64,000 nt of DNA from NCBI RefSeq assembly GCF_002209535.1, contig NZ_NJIG01000006.1, positions 248,001-312,000 on the forward strand, in the 5' to 3' direction. The notes under the pieces were generated by a model. The model saw only the letters and a program-made list of their open reading frames with translations, made no database searches and had not been told where the DNA came from. Every line of letters starts with the position of its first letter. Positions within the stretch are counted from its first letter, which is position 1. The translations under genes were made by a program, and so were the position numbers. Below, piece after piece: positions 15,935 to 24,692 of the stretch. Source of the stretch: Achromobacter marplatensis. Its GTDB lineage: Bacteria > Pseudomonadota > Gammaproteobacteria > Burkholderiales > Burkholderiaceae_B.

Positions 15935-16714
15935 TCAGGCTTTGCGGCGTGCGCGTCTTTCTTCGCGCACGAAGATCACCACACCCACGATGATCATCAG
16001 CGCCAGCGCATACCAGGTGATGGCATAGACCAGATGGTTGTTCGGGAAGCTCAGCACCGTCAGGCCGCCGACCGGCGCTTTCGCGGGATCCCGGCCCGGG
16101 CTGGACGCGGCGTCGGCGTCGATGAAGTAGGGCGCCACGTCGGTCAGACCGCGCGCGGCGGCGATTGCCGGCAGGTCGCGTGAATACCAGAGATTGGCGG
16201 CGGGATCGTTGTTGCGCAGGAAGCCGCTGCCGGGTTCGCCCATGCGCAGCAGGCCCGTAACGCTGCCCTCGGCCGGCGGTTGCGTGGCCGCGGCCTGGCT
16301 CTTGCGCCATTCCGGCAGCACGAAGCCGCGGTTGACCAGCACCGTGCCGCCGTCCGGCAACTGCAGCGGGGTCATGACCCAGTAGCCGCTGCCCAGTTCG
16401 GTGGCGGCCTGCACCAGCGTCTGGCGGTCGTACTGATATGTGCCGGAGGCGGCCACGTGGCGGTACTCGGCATTGTTGAAGCTCAGCGACCGCCAATCGC
16501 GTTTGCCTGGCGCCGGCGTGGTGGCCGCATGGGCCCGCTGGTCGACTTGGGCGATCAGGTCGCGCTTCCAGGCCAGGCGATGCACCTGCCAGGTGCCCAG
16601 GGCGCACAGGCCTGCGAAGAGCGCGGCAGCAACCACCCCCAGGATGACCAGGGTGGTTTTGCTGCGCGGATTACGGGAGGTGTCGCCGGAGTGAGTGTCT
16701 TTTACTGCTGCCAT
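15935..16714 (-). CDS. SURF1-family oxidase assembly protein
   Basis: A 259-residue inner-membrane protein with the two membrane segments typical of SURF1, one near the N-terminus (TLVILGVVAAALFAGLCALGTWQ) and one near the C-terminus (YAITWYALALMIIVGVVIFV). The loop between them carries family motifs such as ALGTWQVHRLAWK and GGTVLVNRGFVLPEW. SURF1 proteins help insert heme a or o into heme-copper oxidases. It is the last gene of the cyo operon: its ATG overlaps the cyoD stop by one base (TGATG). Association with a quinol oxidase rather than a cytochrome c oxidase is the notable point. Confidence 0.88.
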   Translation of the reverse strand: MAAVKDTHSGDTSRNPRSKTTLVILGVVAAALFAGLCALGTWQVHRLAWKRDLIAQVDQRAHAATTPAPGKRDWRSLSFNNAEYRHVAASGTYQYDRQTLVQAATELGSGYWVMTPLQLPDGGTVLVNRGFVLPEWRKSQAAATQPPAEGSVTGLLRMGEPGSGFLRNNDPAANLWYSRDLPAIAAARGLTDVAPYFIDADAASSPGRDPAKAPVGGLTVLSFPNNHLVYAITWYALALMIIVGVVIFVREERRARRKA

Positions 16715-17136
16715 CAGGGCATATTCCGCATGTCGTGTGTGGACATGGGCATCATATTGGAGTTCAAGTGATACATGATCCAGATTGACCCGCTGAGCGT
16801 GATTACGACCAGCACCAGCGTGAATATTAACGCCAACATGTTCCACCCGCTTTCGGACTTGGCGTCCATGTGCAGGAAGTACACGATGTGCACGACGATC
16901 TGCACCACGGCAAAGGCCAGGATCACCAGCGCGGTCGTGCGCGAATTGGCGAAGACGCGGTCCATCACCAGCCAGAACGGAATGGCGGTCAGGATGGCTG
17001 CCAGGACAAAGCCCGTCACGTAGCTTTTCAGCGTGCCGTGGCCGGCGCCGTCATCGTCGTCGTGGTGATCGTGGCCGCCGCCATGGCCGTGGCCGCCATG
17101 CCCGTGATGGGCCAGGTTTTCCATGTGCGAGCTCAT
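16714..17136 (-). CDS. cyoD: Cytochrome bo ubiquinol oxidase subunit IV
   Basis: A 140-residue subunit with a His- and Asp-rich cytoplasmic N-terminus (HGHGGHGHGGGHDHHDDDDG) followed by three membrane helices. These are YVTGFVLAAILTAIPFWLV, LVILAFAVVQIVVHIVYFLHM and a last one from LALIFTLVL to SIWIMYHL. This matches CyoD, a small subunit that helps assembly of the oxidase. The ATG at 17136 lets the gene overlap cyoC by four bases; an ATG at 17124 is the alternative. The metal-binding-looking N-terminus is longer than in Escherichia coli CyoD and could bind copper or another metal, which is speculation. Confidence 0.9.
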   Translation of the reverse strand: MSSHMENLAHHGHGGHGHGGGHDHHDDDDGAGHGTLKSYVTGFVLAAILTAIPFWLVMDRVFANSRTTALVILAFAVVQIVVHIVYFLHMDAKSESGWNMLALIFTLVLVVITLSGSIWIMYHLNSNMMPMSTHDMRNMP

Positions 17137-17774
17137 GGCAGCACTCCCATCAGGTACACGAAGGTGAACACGCCCACCCAGATCAGGTCCAGGAAGTGCC
17201 AGAACATCGACAGGCACATCAGGCGGCGCCGGTTTTCGGGGATCAGGCCGTGCATCTGCACCTGGATCATCATCGTCACCAGCCAGACGATGCCGAAGGT
17301 GACGTGCAGGCCGTGGGTGCCGACCAACGTGAAGAACGACGACAGGAAGGCGCTGCGTTGCGGACCCGCGCCCTGGTGGATCAGGTGCGCGAACTCATAT
17401 AGTTCCAATGACAGGAAGCCCAGCCCCAGGATGCCCGTGACGGCCAGCCACAGCTGGGTGGCGCCGATGCGGTTGCGCCGCATCTCCAGCATGGCGAAGC
17501 CATAAGTGATGGACGACAGCAGCAGCAAGGAGGTGTTCACCGCCACCAGCGGCAGGTCGAACAGGTCGGCACCCGATGGGCCCGCCGCGTAATTGCGGCC
17601 CAGCACGCCGTAGGTCGCGAACAGGCAGGCGAAGATGAGGCAGTCGCTCATCAGGTAGACCCAGAACCCCAGCAGGGTGCCGTTCTTGGGATGGTGTTCG
17701 CCCGCGACGTAGAACACGGGCTCCGGGGGCGGCGTGGTGCCGCCGGGCAGGGTGGGGGCCAAGGTATCAGACAT
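17133..17774 (-). CDS. cyoC: Cytochrome bo ubiquinol oxidase subunit III
   Basis: A 213-residue inner-membrane subunit with five predicted helices, beginning [23 protein letters not shown], the standard opening of CyoC and the COX3-like fold. Other family stretches include [22 protein letters not shown] and [17 protein letters not shown]. It is a structural part of the quinol oxidase that reduces oxygen to water with ubiquinol electrons. It overlaps cyoB by eight bases and cyoD by four, as expected for translational coupling. The start at 17774 was chosen because the frame upstream of it is inside cyoB. Confidence 0.93.
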   Translation of the reverse strand: MSDTLAPTLPGGTTPPPEPVFYVAGEHHPKNGTLLGFWVYLMSDCLIFACLFATYGVLGRNYAAGPSGADLFDLPLVAVNTSLLLLSSITYGFAMLEMRRNRIGATQLWLAVTGILGLGFLSLELYEFAHLIHQGAGPQRSAFLSSFFTLVGTHGLHVTFGIVWLVTMMIQVQMHGLIPENRRRLMCLSMFWHFLDLIWVGVFTFVYLMGVLP

Positions 17775-19770
17775 GTTTCGCCAACAGTCGTGTGCGGGTA
17801 GCTTCTTCGCGCACGACCTCGTCGGCCGGCACGTAGTAGTCACGCTTGTAGTTGAAGGTATGGACGATGGACACCAGGATCAGCGCCACGAACGACAGCA
17901 CCGCCAGCGGCCACATGTGCCAGATCAGCGCAAAGCCCATCACCACGCTGATCGCCGCCAACACGACGCCCGCCCACGTGTTCTTCGGCATGTGGATGGG
18001 GATGAAGCCCTGTTGCGGCCGTTGGTAGCCGTGCTGCTTCATCTGCCACCAGGCATCCAGGTCATGCACGCGCGGCGTGAAGGCGAAGTTGTAGTTGGGC
18101 GGGGGCGACGACGTGGACCACTCCAGCGTGCGGCCGTCCCAGGGGTCTCCCGTGTTGTCGCGCAACTGGTCGCGGCGGCGGTAGCTGACCACCAGCTGGA
18201 TGATGAAGCTGGCGATGCCGCACGCGATCAGCAGCGCGCCGAAGGCCGCCACCTGGAACCAGATCTGCAGCGACATGTCTTCGAAGTGGTTTACGCGGCG
18301 CGTCACGCCCATCAACCCGAGCACGTACAGCGGCATGAACGCCACGTAGAAGCCCACCAGCCAGAACCAGAACGAGCACTTGCCCCAGAACGGATCGAGC
18401 TTGTAGCCGAACGCCTTGGGGAACCAATACGTGATGCCGGCCATCAGTCCGAACAGCACGCCGCCGATGATGACGTTGTGGAAGTGCGCGATCAGGAACA
18501 GGCTGTTGTGCAGGGCGAAGTCGGCAGGCGGCACGGCCAGCAGCACGCCCGTCATGCCGCCGATCACAAAGGTGACCATGAAGCCCATCGTCCACAGCAT
18601 CGGCACTTCGAAGCGGATGCGGCCGCGGTACATCGTGAACAGCCAGTTGAAGATCTTGGCGCCGGTCGGGATCGAGATGATCATCGTCGTGATCCCGAAA
18701 AACGAGTTCACGCTGGCGCCGGACCCCATGGTGAAGAAGTGGTGCAGCCAGACCAGGTACGACAGCACGGTAATCACCACGGTGGCGTACACCATGGACG
18801 CATAGCCGAACAGGCGCTTGCTGCAGAAGGTGGACACCACTTCGGAGAAGATGCCGAAGGCGGGCAGGATCAGGATGTAGACCTCGGGGTGGCCCCAGAT
18901 CCAGATCAGGTTCACGTACATCATGGCGTTGCCGCCGAAGTCCGCCGTGAAGAAGTTGGTGCCAACGTAGCGGTCCATGGACAGCAGGGCCAGCACCGCG
19001 GTCAGCACGGGGAAGGCGGCCACGATCAGCACGTTGGTGCACAGCGCGGTCCAGGTGAAGATGGGCATGCGCATCATGGTCATGCCGGGCGCGCGCATCT
19101 TCACGATGGTGACCAGCAGGTTGACGCCGGATAGCAGGGTTCCCACCCCCGCTATCTGCAAGGCCCAGATGTAGTAATCGACCCCCACGTCCGGGCTCTG
19201 CATGATCCCCGATAAGGGTGGATACGCCAGCCACCCCGTGCGCGCGAATTCGCCGACGAACAGCGACATCATGACCAGCACGACACCGCCTGTCGTCATC
19301 CAGAAACTGAAGTTGTTCAGGAAGGGAAAGGCCACGTCGCGCGCGCCGATCTGCAGCGGCACGATGTAGTTCATCAGCCCCGTGACCAGCGGCATGGCCA
19401 CGAAGAAGATCATGATCACGCCATGCGCGGTGAAGATCTGGTCATAGTGGTGCGGCGGCAGGTAGCCCGTCGAGTCGCCGAACGCCACGGCCTGCTGCAA
19501 GCGCATCATGATGGCGTCGGCAAAGCCCCGCAACAGCATCACGATGCCCAGGATCACATACATGATCCCGATCTTCTTGTGGTCGATGCTGGTGAACCAT
19601 TCGTGCCACAGGTAGCCCCATTTCTTGTAGTACGTGATGGAGCCCAGCACGACGATGCCGCCGACCGCCACCATGAAGAAGGTGGCAAGCAGGATGGGTT
19701 CGTGAAAGGGGATGGCGTCCCAGGTCAGTCGACCGAAGATCAGCTTGATGAGGTCTGGTTGATCAGGCAT
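17767..19770 (-). CDS. cyoB: Cytochrome bo ubiquinol oxidase subunit I
   Basis: A 667-residue catalytic subunit with about 15 membrane helices. Ligands of the low-spin heme and binuclear heme o/CuB centre are in recognisable contexts: an early [12 protein letters not shown] segment, [14 protein letters not shown] with the cross-linked His-Tyr pair, [11 protein letters not shown] with two CuB histidines, and [12 protein letters not shown] with heme ligands. Length and the extra N-terminal helix match CyoB rather than cytochrome c oxidase subunit I. It pumps protons while reducing oxygen. It is the second gene of the operon, about 80 bp after cyoA. Confidence 0.95.
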   Translation of the reverse strand: MPDQPDLIKLIFGRLTWDAIPFHEPILLATFFMVAVGGIVVLGSITYYKKWGYLWHEWFTSIDHKKIGIMYVILGIVMLLRGFADAIMMRLQQAVAFGDSTGYLPPHHYDQIFTAHGVIMIFFVAMPLVTGLMNYIVPLQIGARDVAFPFLNNFSFWMTTGGVVLVMMSLFVGEFARTGWLAYPPLSGIMQSPDVGVDYYIWALQIAGVGTLLSGVNLLVTIVKMRAPGMTMMRMPIFTWTALCTNVLIVAAFPVLTAVLALLSMDRYVGTNFFTADFGGNAMMYVNLIWIWGHPEVYILILPAFGIFSEVVSTFCSKRLFGYASMVYATVVITVLSYLVWLHHFFTMGSGASVNSFFGITTMIISIPTGAKIFNWLFTMYRGRIRFEVPMLWTMGFMVTFVIGGMTGVLLAVPPADFALHNSLFLIAHFHNVIIGGVLFGLMAGITYWFPKAFGYKLDPFWGKCSFWFWLVGFYVAFMPLYVLGLMGVTRRVNHFEDMSLQIWFQVAAFGALLIACGIASFIIQLVVSYRRRDQLRDNTGDPWDGRTLEWSTSSPPPNYNFAFTPRVHDLDAWWQMKQHGYQRPQQGFIPIHMPKNTWAGVVLAAISVVMGFALIWHMWPLAVLSFVALILVSIVHTFNYKRDYYVPADEVVREEATRTRLLAKHV

Positions 19771-19851
19771 CTCGATTCCAGCGTAAAGACCACAATTTCA
19801 TGAAGCCCCTGCATCGGCCGGCCCGTGTCGCGACGGACTCGCGGCAAGCCG

Positions 19852-20895
19852 CTACAACACGAGCCCTTCGGTGGACGTGCACATGGCGCCTACATACTTG
19901 CGCGGCGGCGTGCCGGTCAGGCCCAGGCGTTCGCGCGTTTCCGTGTCCAGCGTGGTGACGTTGAGCGCGCCCGGAATGCCCATGCCGCCTTGCGAGTCGA
20001 TGGCCATCGCGTCCTTCATGCACATGCGGTTGCCTTCGACGCAGCGGTTCACGATGGCGTCGAACAGGCCTGGCGCGAAGGTAGCGAAGTGCTGTACCGG
20101 GTTGCGTTCGCTGGGCTGTTCAAGCTTCAAGTAGGCGTCGCGGCTGAGCTTGCCGGTGGACGCGCGGGCGTCGGCCACCCACTTGTCGAAGCCCTGCTGA
20201 TCCAGGCCATGGAACTTGAAGCGCATGCCCGAAAATCCGGAGCCGCTGTAGTTGGCGGACAGGCCTTCGTATTCGCCGGGGTGGTTGATCACCGCGTGCA
20301 GCGTCGTCTGCATGCCGGGCATGGCGTAGATCTGGCCCGCCAGCGCCGGCACGAAGAAGGAATTCATCACCGTCGACGACGTGATCTTGAACTGGATGGG
20401 GCGGTCGACGGGTGCTGCCATCTCATTGACGGTGGCGATGCCTTGCTCGGGATACAGGAACAGCCATTTCCAGTCCAGCGCCACCACTTCGACGACAAGC
20501 GGCTTGGTGCCCGCGGGTACCTCGCGCCCTTCGGACAAGCGTGCAAGCGGCCGGTAGGGATCAAGCTGGTGCGTGCTGACCCAGGTCAACGCGCCCAGCG
20601 CGATGATGATCAGCAGCGGCGCGGCCCAGATCAGCAGCTCCAGCATCGTGGAGTGGTTCCATTCCGGGTCGTAGTGGGCTTCCTTGTTGCTGGCCCGATA
20701 GCGCCACGCGAACAGGAAAGTCAGGAAGATCACCGGCACGATGATCAGCAGCATCAAGCCGGTGGAGATGATGATCAGATTACGCTGTTGAAGCGCGACA
20801 TCGCCTGATGGCGACAGCAGCACCGCATTGCATCCGGCGAGCAATGGCAGGGCGGCAATCAGGATCAATCCGCGGAGCCTTGTGAAGGACGGCAT
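19852..20895 (-). CDS. cyoA: Cytochrome bo ubiquinol oxidase subunit II
   Basis: A 347-residue lipoprotein subunit. The signal LILIAALPLLAGC ends in a lipobox; two membrane helices follow (about residues 37-60 and 80-105), then the periplasmic cupredoxin domain. The CuA ligands of cytochrome c oxidases are absent, as expected for a quinol oxidase, and family stretches such as VVALDWKWLFLYPEQGIATVNE and FFVPALAGQIYAMPGM are present. It is the first gene of cyoABCD-SURF1. The ATG at 20895 has GAGG seven bases upstream; a second ATG two codons earlier abuts that sequence and is less likely. Confidence 0.94.
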   Translation of the reverse strand: MPSFTRLRGLILIAALPLLAGCNAVLLSPSGDVALQQRNLIIISTGLMLLIIVPVIFLTFLFAWRYRASNKEAHYDPEWNHSTMLELLIWAAPLLIIIALGALTWVSTHQLDPYRPLARLSEGREVPAGTKPLVVEVVALDWKWLFLYPEQGIATVNEMAAPVDRPIQFKITSSTVMNSFFVPALAGQIYAMPGMQTTLHAVINHPGEYEGLSANYSGSGFSGMRFKFHGLDQQGFDKWVADARASTGKLSRDAYLKLEQPSERNPVQHFATFAPGLFDAIVNRCVEGNRMCMKDAMAIDSQGGMGIPGALNVTTLDTETRERLGLTGTPPRKYVGAMCTSTEGLVL

Positions 20896-21027
20896 AGCCA
20901 TACCTCGAAACGTAACCGTGGGAGGTAAACGCAACACTACGCTGGAAGCCGCGAAAAATCTAGGGTAAAAAGAACAAAAGTGTGCAGGGCAGTGGCGTAT
21001 TTCGGACCTCCTACAGTGAGCAAACCC

Positions 21028-22362
21028 ATGTCGACCACCACGCAATATCCCGGTCATGCCCCCGCTGTTCCCGGCCCGGGGCCAACGGCCGGCGGGGCCA
21101 GCCACGCCAAGGTGGCCCCGGGTGAAATCGCTGTCGGCGTGGTGGTGGGACGCGCCTCCGAATACTTCGATTTCTTTGTATTCGGCATCGCCTGCGTGCT
21201 GGTTTTTCCGAAGGTCTTCTTCCCCTTCGAACCGCAGCTGGAAGGCACGCTCTGGGCCTTCGTCATCTTCTCTTTCGCGTTCATCATGCGTCCCATCGGC
21301 ACCGCGCTGTCGATGGCGATCCAGCGGCGTTGGGGCCGCGCCACAAAGCTGACGGTCGCGCTGTTCCTGCTGGGTACCGCCACGGTGGGCATGGCGTTCC
21401 TGCCCAGCTACAACACCATCGGCGCGCACGCGATCACCTTGCTGGCGGTATTCCGCTGCTTGCAAGGGTTGGCATTCGGCGGGTCATGGGACGGGTTGCC
21501 GTCGTTGCTGGCGCTGAACGCGCCGCCTAACCGCCGTGGCTGGTATTCGATGATGGGCCAGCTGGGCGCGCCCGTCGGCTTCATGGTGGCCAGTGCGCTG
21601 TTCCTGTATCTGCACGTCACGCTGACGCAGTCCGACTTCCTGGAGTGGGGCTGGCGCTATCCGTTCTTCGTCGCCTTCGCCATCAACGTGGTGGCGCTCT
21701 TCGCCAGGTTGCGCCTGGTCGTCACCGAGGAATACACGCAGCTGCTGGAAGAGGGCGAGCTTGAACCCATCAGCATTGCCGAGATGCTGCGTTCGCAGGG
21801 ATATAACCTTTTCATTGGCGCGTTCGCGGCCTTGGCCAGCTATGCGCTGTTCCACCTGGTCACGGTGTTCCCGCTGTCCTGGATCGCGGTCAGCGCCACG
21901 CAACAGATATCCGACGTGCTGATCGTGCAGATCATCGGCGCAGTGATCGGCATCCTGGGCACGGTGGCTTCGGGCTGGCTCGCCGACCGCATCGGCCGGC
22001 GCACCACATTGGGTTTGCTGGCCGTGCTGATCGCCGTTTTTGCGCTGTTCACGCCGTGGCTGCTGGGCGGCGGGCCGATGGGGCAGGACGCGTTCATCCT
22101 GGTGGGCTTCGCGCTGCTGGGCCTGTCGTATGGCCAGGCCTCGGGCACGGTCACCGCGAACTTCACGCGCCGCTTCCGCTATACCGGCGCGGCGCTGACC
22201 TCCGACATGGCGTGGCTGATTGGCGCGGCCTTCGCGCCGCTGGTCGCGCTGGGCCTGTCGGCGCGTTTCGGCTTGGTGGCCGTCAGCATCTATCTGCTGT
22301 CGGGCGCTGCGTGCACCTTGCTGGCGCTGCGCATCAACAAGGTGCTGGAAACGCGTGACTGA
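21028..22362 (+). CDS. Metabolite:proton symporter-like MFS transporter
   Basis: An inner-membrane transporter of 444 residues with about 12 helices. It resembles the MHS (metabolite:H+ symporter) branch of the MFS: GVVVGRASEYFDFFVFGIACVLVFPKVFF at helix 1, a motif A-like loop, FRCLQGLAFGGSWDGLPSLL at helix 4, and SGWLADRIGRRTTLG in the second half. The usual helix 1 residues of sugar or dicarboxylate members are altered (ASEYFDFF). The substrate is unknown. It is divergent from cyoA, 132 bp between starts, and convergent with the acetylpolyamine amidohydrolase gene. No clear Shine-Dalgarno precedes the ATG at 21028; a GTG at 21015 is an alternative. Confidence 0.82.
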   Translation: MSTTTQYPGHAPAVPGPGPTAGGASHAKVAPGEIAVGVVVGRASEYFDFFVFGIACVLVFPKVFFPFEPQLEGTLWAFVIFSFAFIMRPIGTALSMAIQRRWGRATKLTVALFLLGTATVGMAFLPSYNTIGAHAITLLAVFRCLQGLAFGGSWDGLPSLLALNAPPNRRGWYSMMGQLGAPVGFMVASALFLYLHVTLTQSDFLEWGWRYPFFVAFAINVVALFARLRLVVTEEYTQLLEEGELEPISIAEMLRSQGYNLFIGAFAALASYALFHLVTVFPLSWIAVSATQQISDVLIVQIIGAVIGILGTVASGWLADRIGRRTTLGLLAVLIAVFALFTPWLLGGGPMGQDAFILVGFALLGLSYGQASGTVTANFTRRFRYTGAALTSDMAWLIGAAFAPLVALGLSARFGLVAVSIYLLSGAACTLLALRINKVLETRD

Positions 22363-22382
22363 TGGATAAGGGCTTGGGCGGC

Positions 22383-23426
22383 TTAGCCGCCGAAGCCTTC
22401 CAGCACGTTCGCCACATTGATCCCCACGTCCGCCACGGCATAGCCGCCTTCCATCGTGAAGACCGCGGGCAGCCCAAGGCTGGCCAGATGGCGGCCCACT
22501 TGCAGGTAGTCGGCGCTTTTCAGCTTGAACTTGGAGATAGGGTCGCCTTCGTAGGTGTCCACGCCCAGCGCGATCACAACGGCGTCGGCCTTGAACGTCC
22601 GGATGGCGGCGATGCCTTGTTCCAGCGCGTCGGTCCACGCGGCAAAACCGGTGCCCGCGGCCAGCGGCAGGTTCAGGTTGGCGCCTGCACCCGCACCGGC
22701 CCCGTGTTCATCGGCATAGCCCAGGAAGAACGGGTATTCGGTGGTCGGGTCGCCATGCACCGAGACCGTCAGCACGTCGCCGCGTTCATAGAAGATGCTT
22801 TGCGTGCCGTTGCCGTGGTGGTAGTCCACGTCAAGGATGGCGACGCGTTCGGCGCCCGCGTCGCGCAAGGCTTGCGCGGCCAGCGCGGCGTTGTTCAGGA
22901 AGCAGTAGCCGCCGAAGAAATCGGCGCCGGCATGGTGGCCCGGCGGGCGCGTCAATGCCATGGCGGCACGCGGGCCACCGGAGGCGGTGACGGCGCGCGC
23001 GGCGTCGATGGCGCAGGCTGCGCCGGCGGTGGCGGCTTCCCAGGTGCCCGCCGTCAGCGGGCAGCCGCTGTCGAACGAGAACAGGCCGACGCGCGCGGCG
23101 AAATTGGTGGGTTCGATATCGTGGCGGAAGCCGCGCACGGGCCAGACCGAAGGCAGGATGTCGATGTCGGCGTTGGCCGGATCCAGCGCGACCCAGTCGC
23201 GCCATGCGCTGGCCAGGAAGTCCACATAGCGCGGGGTGTGCACGCGCTTGATCAGATCCATGTCGGGCGCGGACGGGGTCAGCAGATCGCCGATGCCGCG
23301 TTCGCGCAGCGCATCCAGCACGTATTCCAGCCGGGCCGGCGTTTCGTGGCAGGGAACGAGCTTGCCGCGGAACATCTCCTGGCGGCCAGCATGCTTGTCA
23401 TGGACGGGGTTGTGGAAGATCTGCAC
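22383..23426 (-). CDS. Acetylpolyamine amidohydrolase, histone deacetylase family
   Basis: A 347-residue zinc hydrolase of the histone deacetylase superfamily. The start MQIFHNPVHDKHAGRQEMFRGKLVPCHE and the length match the acetylpolyamine amidohydrolase group rather than AcuC. Active-site motifs are intact: ALTRPPGHHAG with the two catalytic histidines, FLNNAA, VAILDVDYHHGNGTQ with zinc ligands Asp and His, and ALGVDTYEGDP with the third ligand Asp. It would deacetylate acetylputrescine or similar amines in the cytoplasm. It lies 20 bp from the end of a convergent MFS gene; no polyamine genes are nearby. Confidence 0.88.
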   Translation of the reverse strand: MQIFHNPVHDKHAGRQEMFRGKLVPCHETPARLEYVLDALRERGIGDLLTPSAPDMDLIKRVHTPRYVDFLASAWRDWVALDPANADIDILPSVWPVRGFRHDIEPTNFAARVGLFSFDSGCPLTAGTWEAATAGAACAIDAARAVTASGGPRAAMALTRPPGHHAGADFFGGYCFLNNAALAAQALRDAGAERVAILDVDYHHGNGTQSIFYERGDVLTVSVHGDPTTEYPFFLGYADEHGAGAGAGANLNLPLAAGTGFAAWTDALEQGIAAIRTFKADAVVIALGVDTYEGDPISKFKLKSADYLQVGRHLASLGLPAVFTMEGGYAVADVGINVANVLEGFGG

Positions 23427-23480
23427 GGCGTCGGGGTCCTTGGGTTGTTCAACGCATTCTGTTTGACGGCAAGAGCGCCA

Positions 23481-24119
23481 CTATAGCGGCCGGAACGCGT
23501 ACCACGCTACGGCTGGCAGCTCGCGAAAAACGGAGTACAGGTCGCGCCCTTCGAAGAAGCGCGGATAGCCACCGCTGACGTCCGGTACGCCCTGGCGCCG
23601 CAGGGCCAGCATCGTTCGCGGAACGTGGAAATACTGGGTGACGGCCATCGCGCGGGTATAGCCATGTTCGCGCATATAGGCGCTGGCATGCCGCGCGGTG
23701 GACCAGGAGTCTACGCCTGCGCTGTCGGTCACGATGCGGTCGGCGGGCACGCCCCGCGCCAGCAGGTAGTCGCGCATGACTGCGGCTTCGTCCGCGCCGG
23801 CCGGATCCACGCCGCCGCTGACGAACAGGATGCGGCATTGCGAGGCCGCATAGCACTCGTAGGCGCGGTCCAGGCGGGCGGCCAGCCGGGGCGATGGCCG
23901 TCCGTCGGCTTGCACGGTGTTGCCCAGCACGACGGCCACATCGGCGGGGCGGGCGCCAATAAGAAGGCCGGCCGCCGCCAGCGCGAACGCGGCAAGCATC
24001 ATCAGCAGGGCCAAGGCGGCGAGGCAACGCGTCAGGCGGGATGGCAGGGGGCGTCGTGGCACGGTAGCGGTTTCAGTGTGGAAGTCCGGATGGCATTCTG
24101 CACCATGCGCGAACGGCAT
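23481..24119 (-). CDS. YdcF/SanA-like DUF218 protein
   Basis: A 212-residue protein with one N-terminal membrane segment (CLAALALLMMLAAFALAAAGLLI) and a DUF218 domain. Family motifs are VAVVLGNTV, LAARLDRAYECY, ILFVSGGVDPAGADEAAVMRDYLLARGVP, and TDSAGVDSWSTARHA. This family (SanA, ElyC, YdcF) sits at the inner membrane and some members affect envelope integrity and drug exclusion; a biochemical activity is not settled. It begins about 66 bp from the divergent FecI-type sigma gene and so shares the region holding the Fur-like site. It lies 54 bp downstream of the amidohydrolase start. Confidence 0.8.
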   Translation of the reverse strand: MPFAHGAECHPDFHTETATVPRRPLPSRLTRCLAALALLMMLAAFALAAAGLLIGARPADVAVVLGNTVQADGRPSPRLAARLDRAYECYAASQCRILFVSGGVDPAGADEAAVMRDYLLARGVPADRIVTDSAGVDSWSTARHASAYMREHGYTRAMAVTQYFHVPRTMLALRRQGVPDVSGGYPRFFEGRDLYSVFRELPAVAWYAFRPL

Positions 24120-24124
24120 TTGTC

Positions 24125-24149
24125 GTAATGAGAATCATGATTGATAATG
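24125..24149 (+). promoter_or_regulatory. Fur-box-like site before sigma gene 1
   Basis: GTAATGAGAATCATGATTG followed by ATAATG contains overlapping hexamers of the Fur consensus (GATAAT repeats). It lies about 40 bp upstream of the sigma-factor ATG, the expected place for iron repression. Confidence 0.7.
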
Positions 24150-24185
24150 CACGCCTTCCAACCGTGCCTCTGCCATTGCCCTTCC

Positions 24186-24692
24186 ATGTCCCGCCCGCCG
24201 CCTTCCGACAAAGGTTGGCTCGCCCATTATCGCGAGCTGATCGGGTCGTGGACGCGCCGTGGAAGCAGCCGCCCGGACGCGGAAGATGCGGCGCACGACG
24301 TCGTGGCGAACATGCTGCGCAATGGCGACGCGGCGGTGCTGGATCCCAAGGCGTACCTGTACGGCGCCAGCCAGAACCGGCTGAACGGCGAGATCCGGCG
24401 CCAATCGCGGCGCGAGCAGGTGAGCCTGGACGAATTGCCCGACGCCGAACATCCGGTACAGTCCGACCCTGAATCGGCCATTCGCGCAGCGCAATTGGCC
24501 GACGCCCTGAAGGCGGCGCTGGCCGAATTGCCGCTGAAATGCCGGCAGGTCTTTTTATGGAACAAGCTAGAGGGCTATACCCAGGCCGAAATCGCGCAGA
24601 AACTGGGCCTGACTCAAAGCTCGGTGGAAAAATACATGCGACGCGCGCTGGCGCACATCCATGACCGGTTGCAAGATCATGCCCCGCATTGA
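24186..24692 (+). CDS. FecI-like ECF sigma factor, cassette 1
   Basis: A 168-residue extracytoplasmic-function sigma factor of the iron-starvation (FecI) group. Region 2 includes WLAHYRELIGSWTRR and DAEDAAHDVVANML; region 4 includes LPLKCRQVFLWNKLEGYTQAEIAQKLGLTQSSVEKYMRRAL. It should direct RNA polymerase to the receptor gene downstream once released or activated by its FecR partner. It overlaps fecR by 14 bp. A Fur-like site precedes it, so iron should repress it. Its N-terminus closely resembles that of cassette 2 (GWLAxYxELxGxWxRR), pointing to common ancestry. The ATG at 24186 is chosen by alignment to that partner. Confidence 0.88.
   Translation: MSRPPPSDKGWLAHYRELIGSWTRRGSSRPDAEDAAHDVVANMLRNGDAAVLDPKAYLYGASQNRLNGEIRRQSRREQVSLDELPDAEHPVQSDPESAIRAAQLADALKAALAELPLKCRQVFLWNKLEGYTQAEIAQKLGLTQSSVEKYMRRALAHIHDRLQDHAPH

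Noticed and set aside
18062..19234. A 390-codon open frame on the same strand as cyoB in another frame
   Set aside because: cyoB has full-length homology motifs; this frame gives an Arg/His-rich product without domains.
22377..22391. Hairpin GGCGGCTTAGCCGCC at the end of the amidohydrolase gene as a terminator
   Set aside because: It includes the stop codon and has no T tract on either strand; a similar hairpin at 57810-57828 fails for the same reason.
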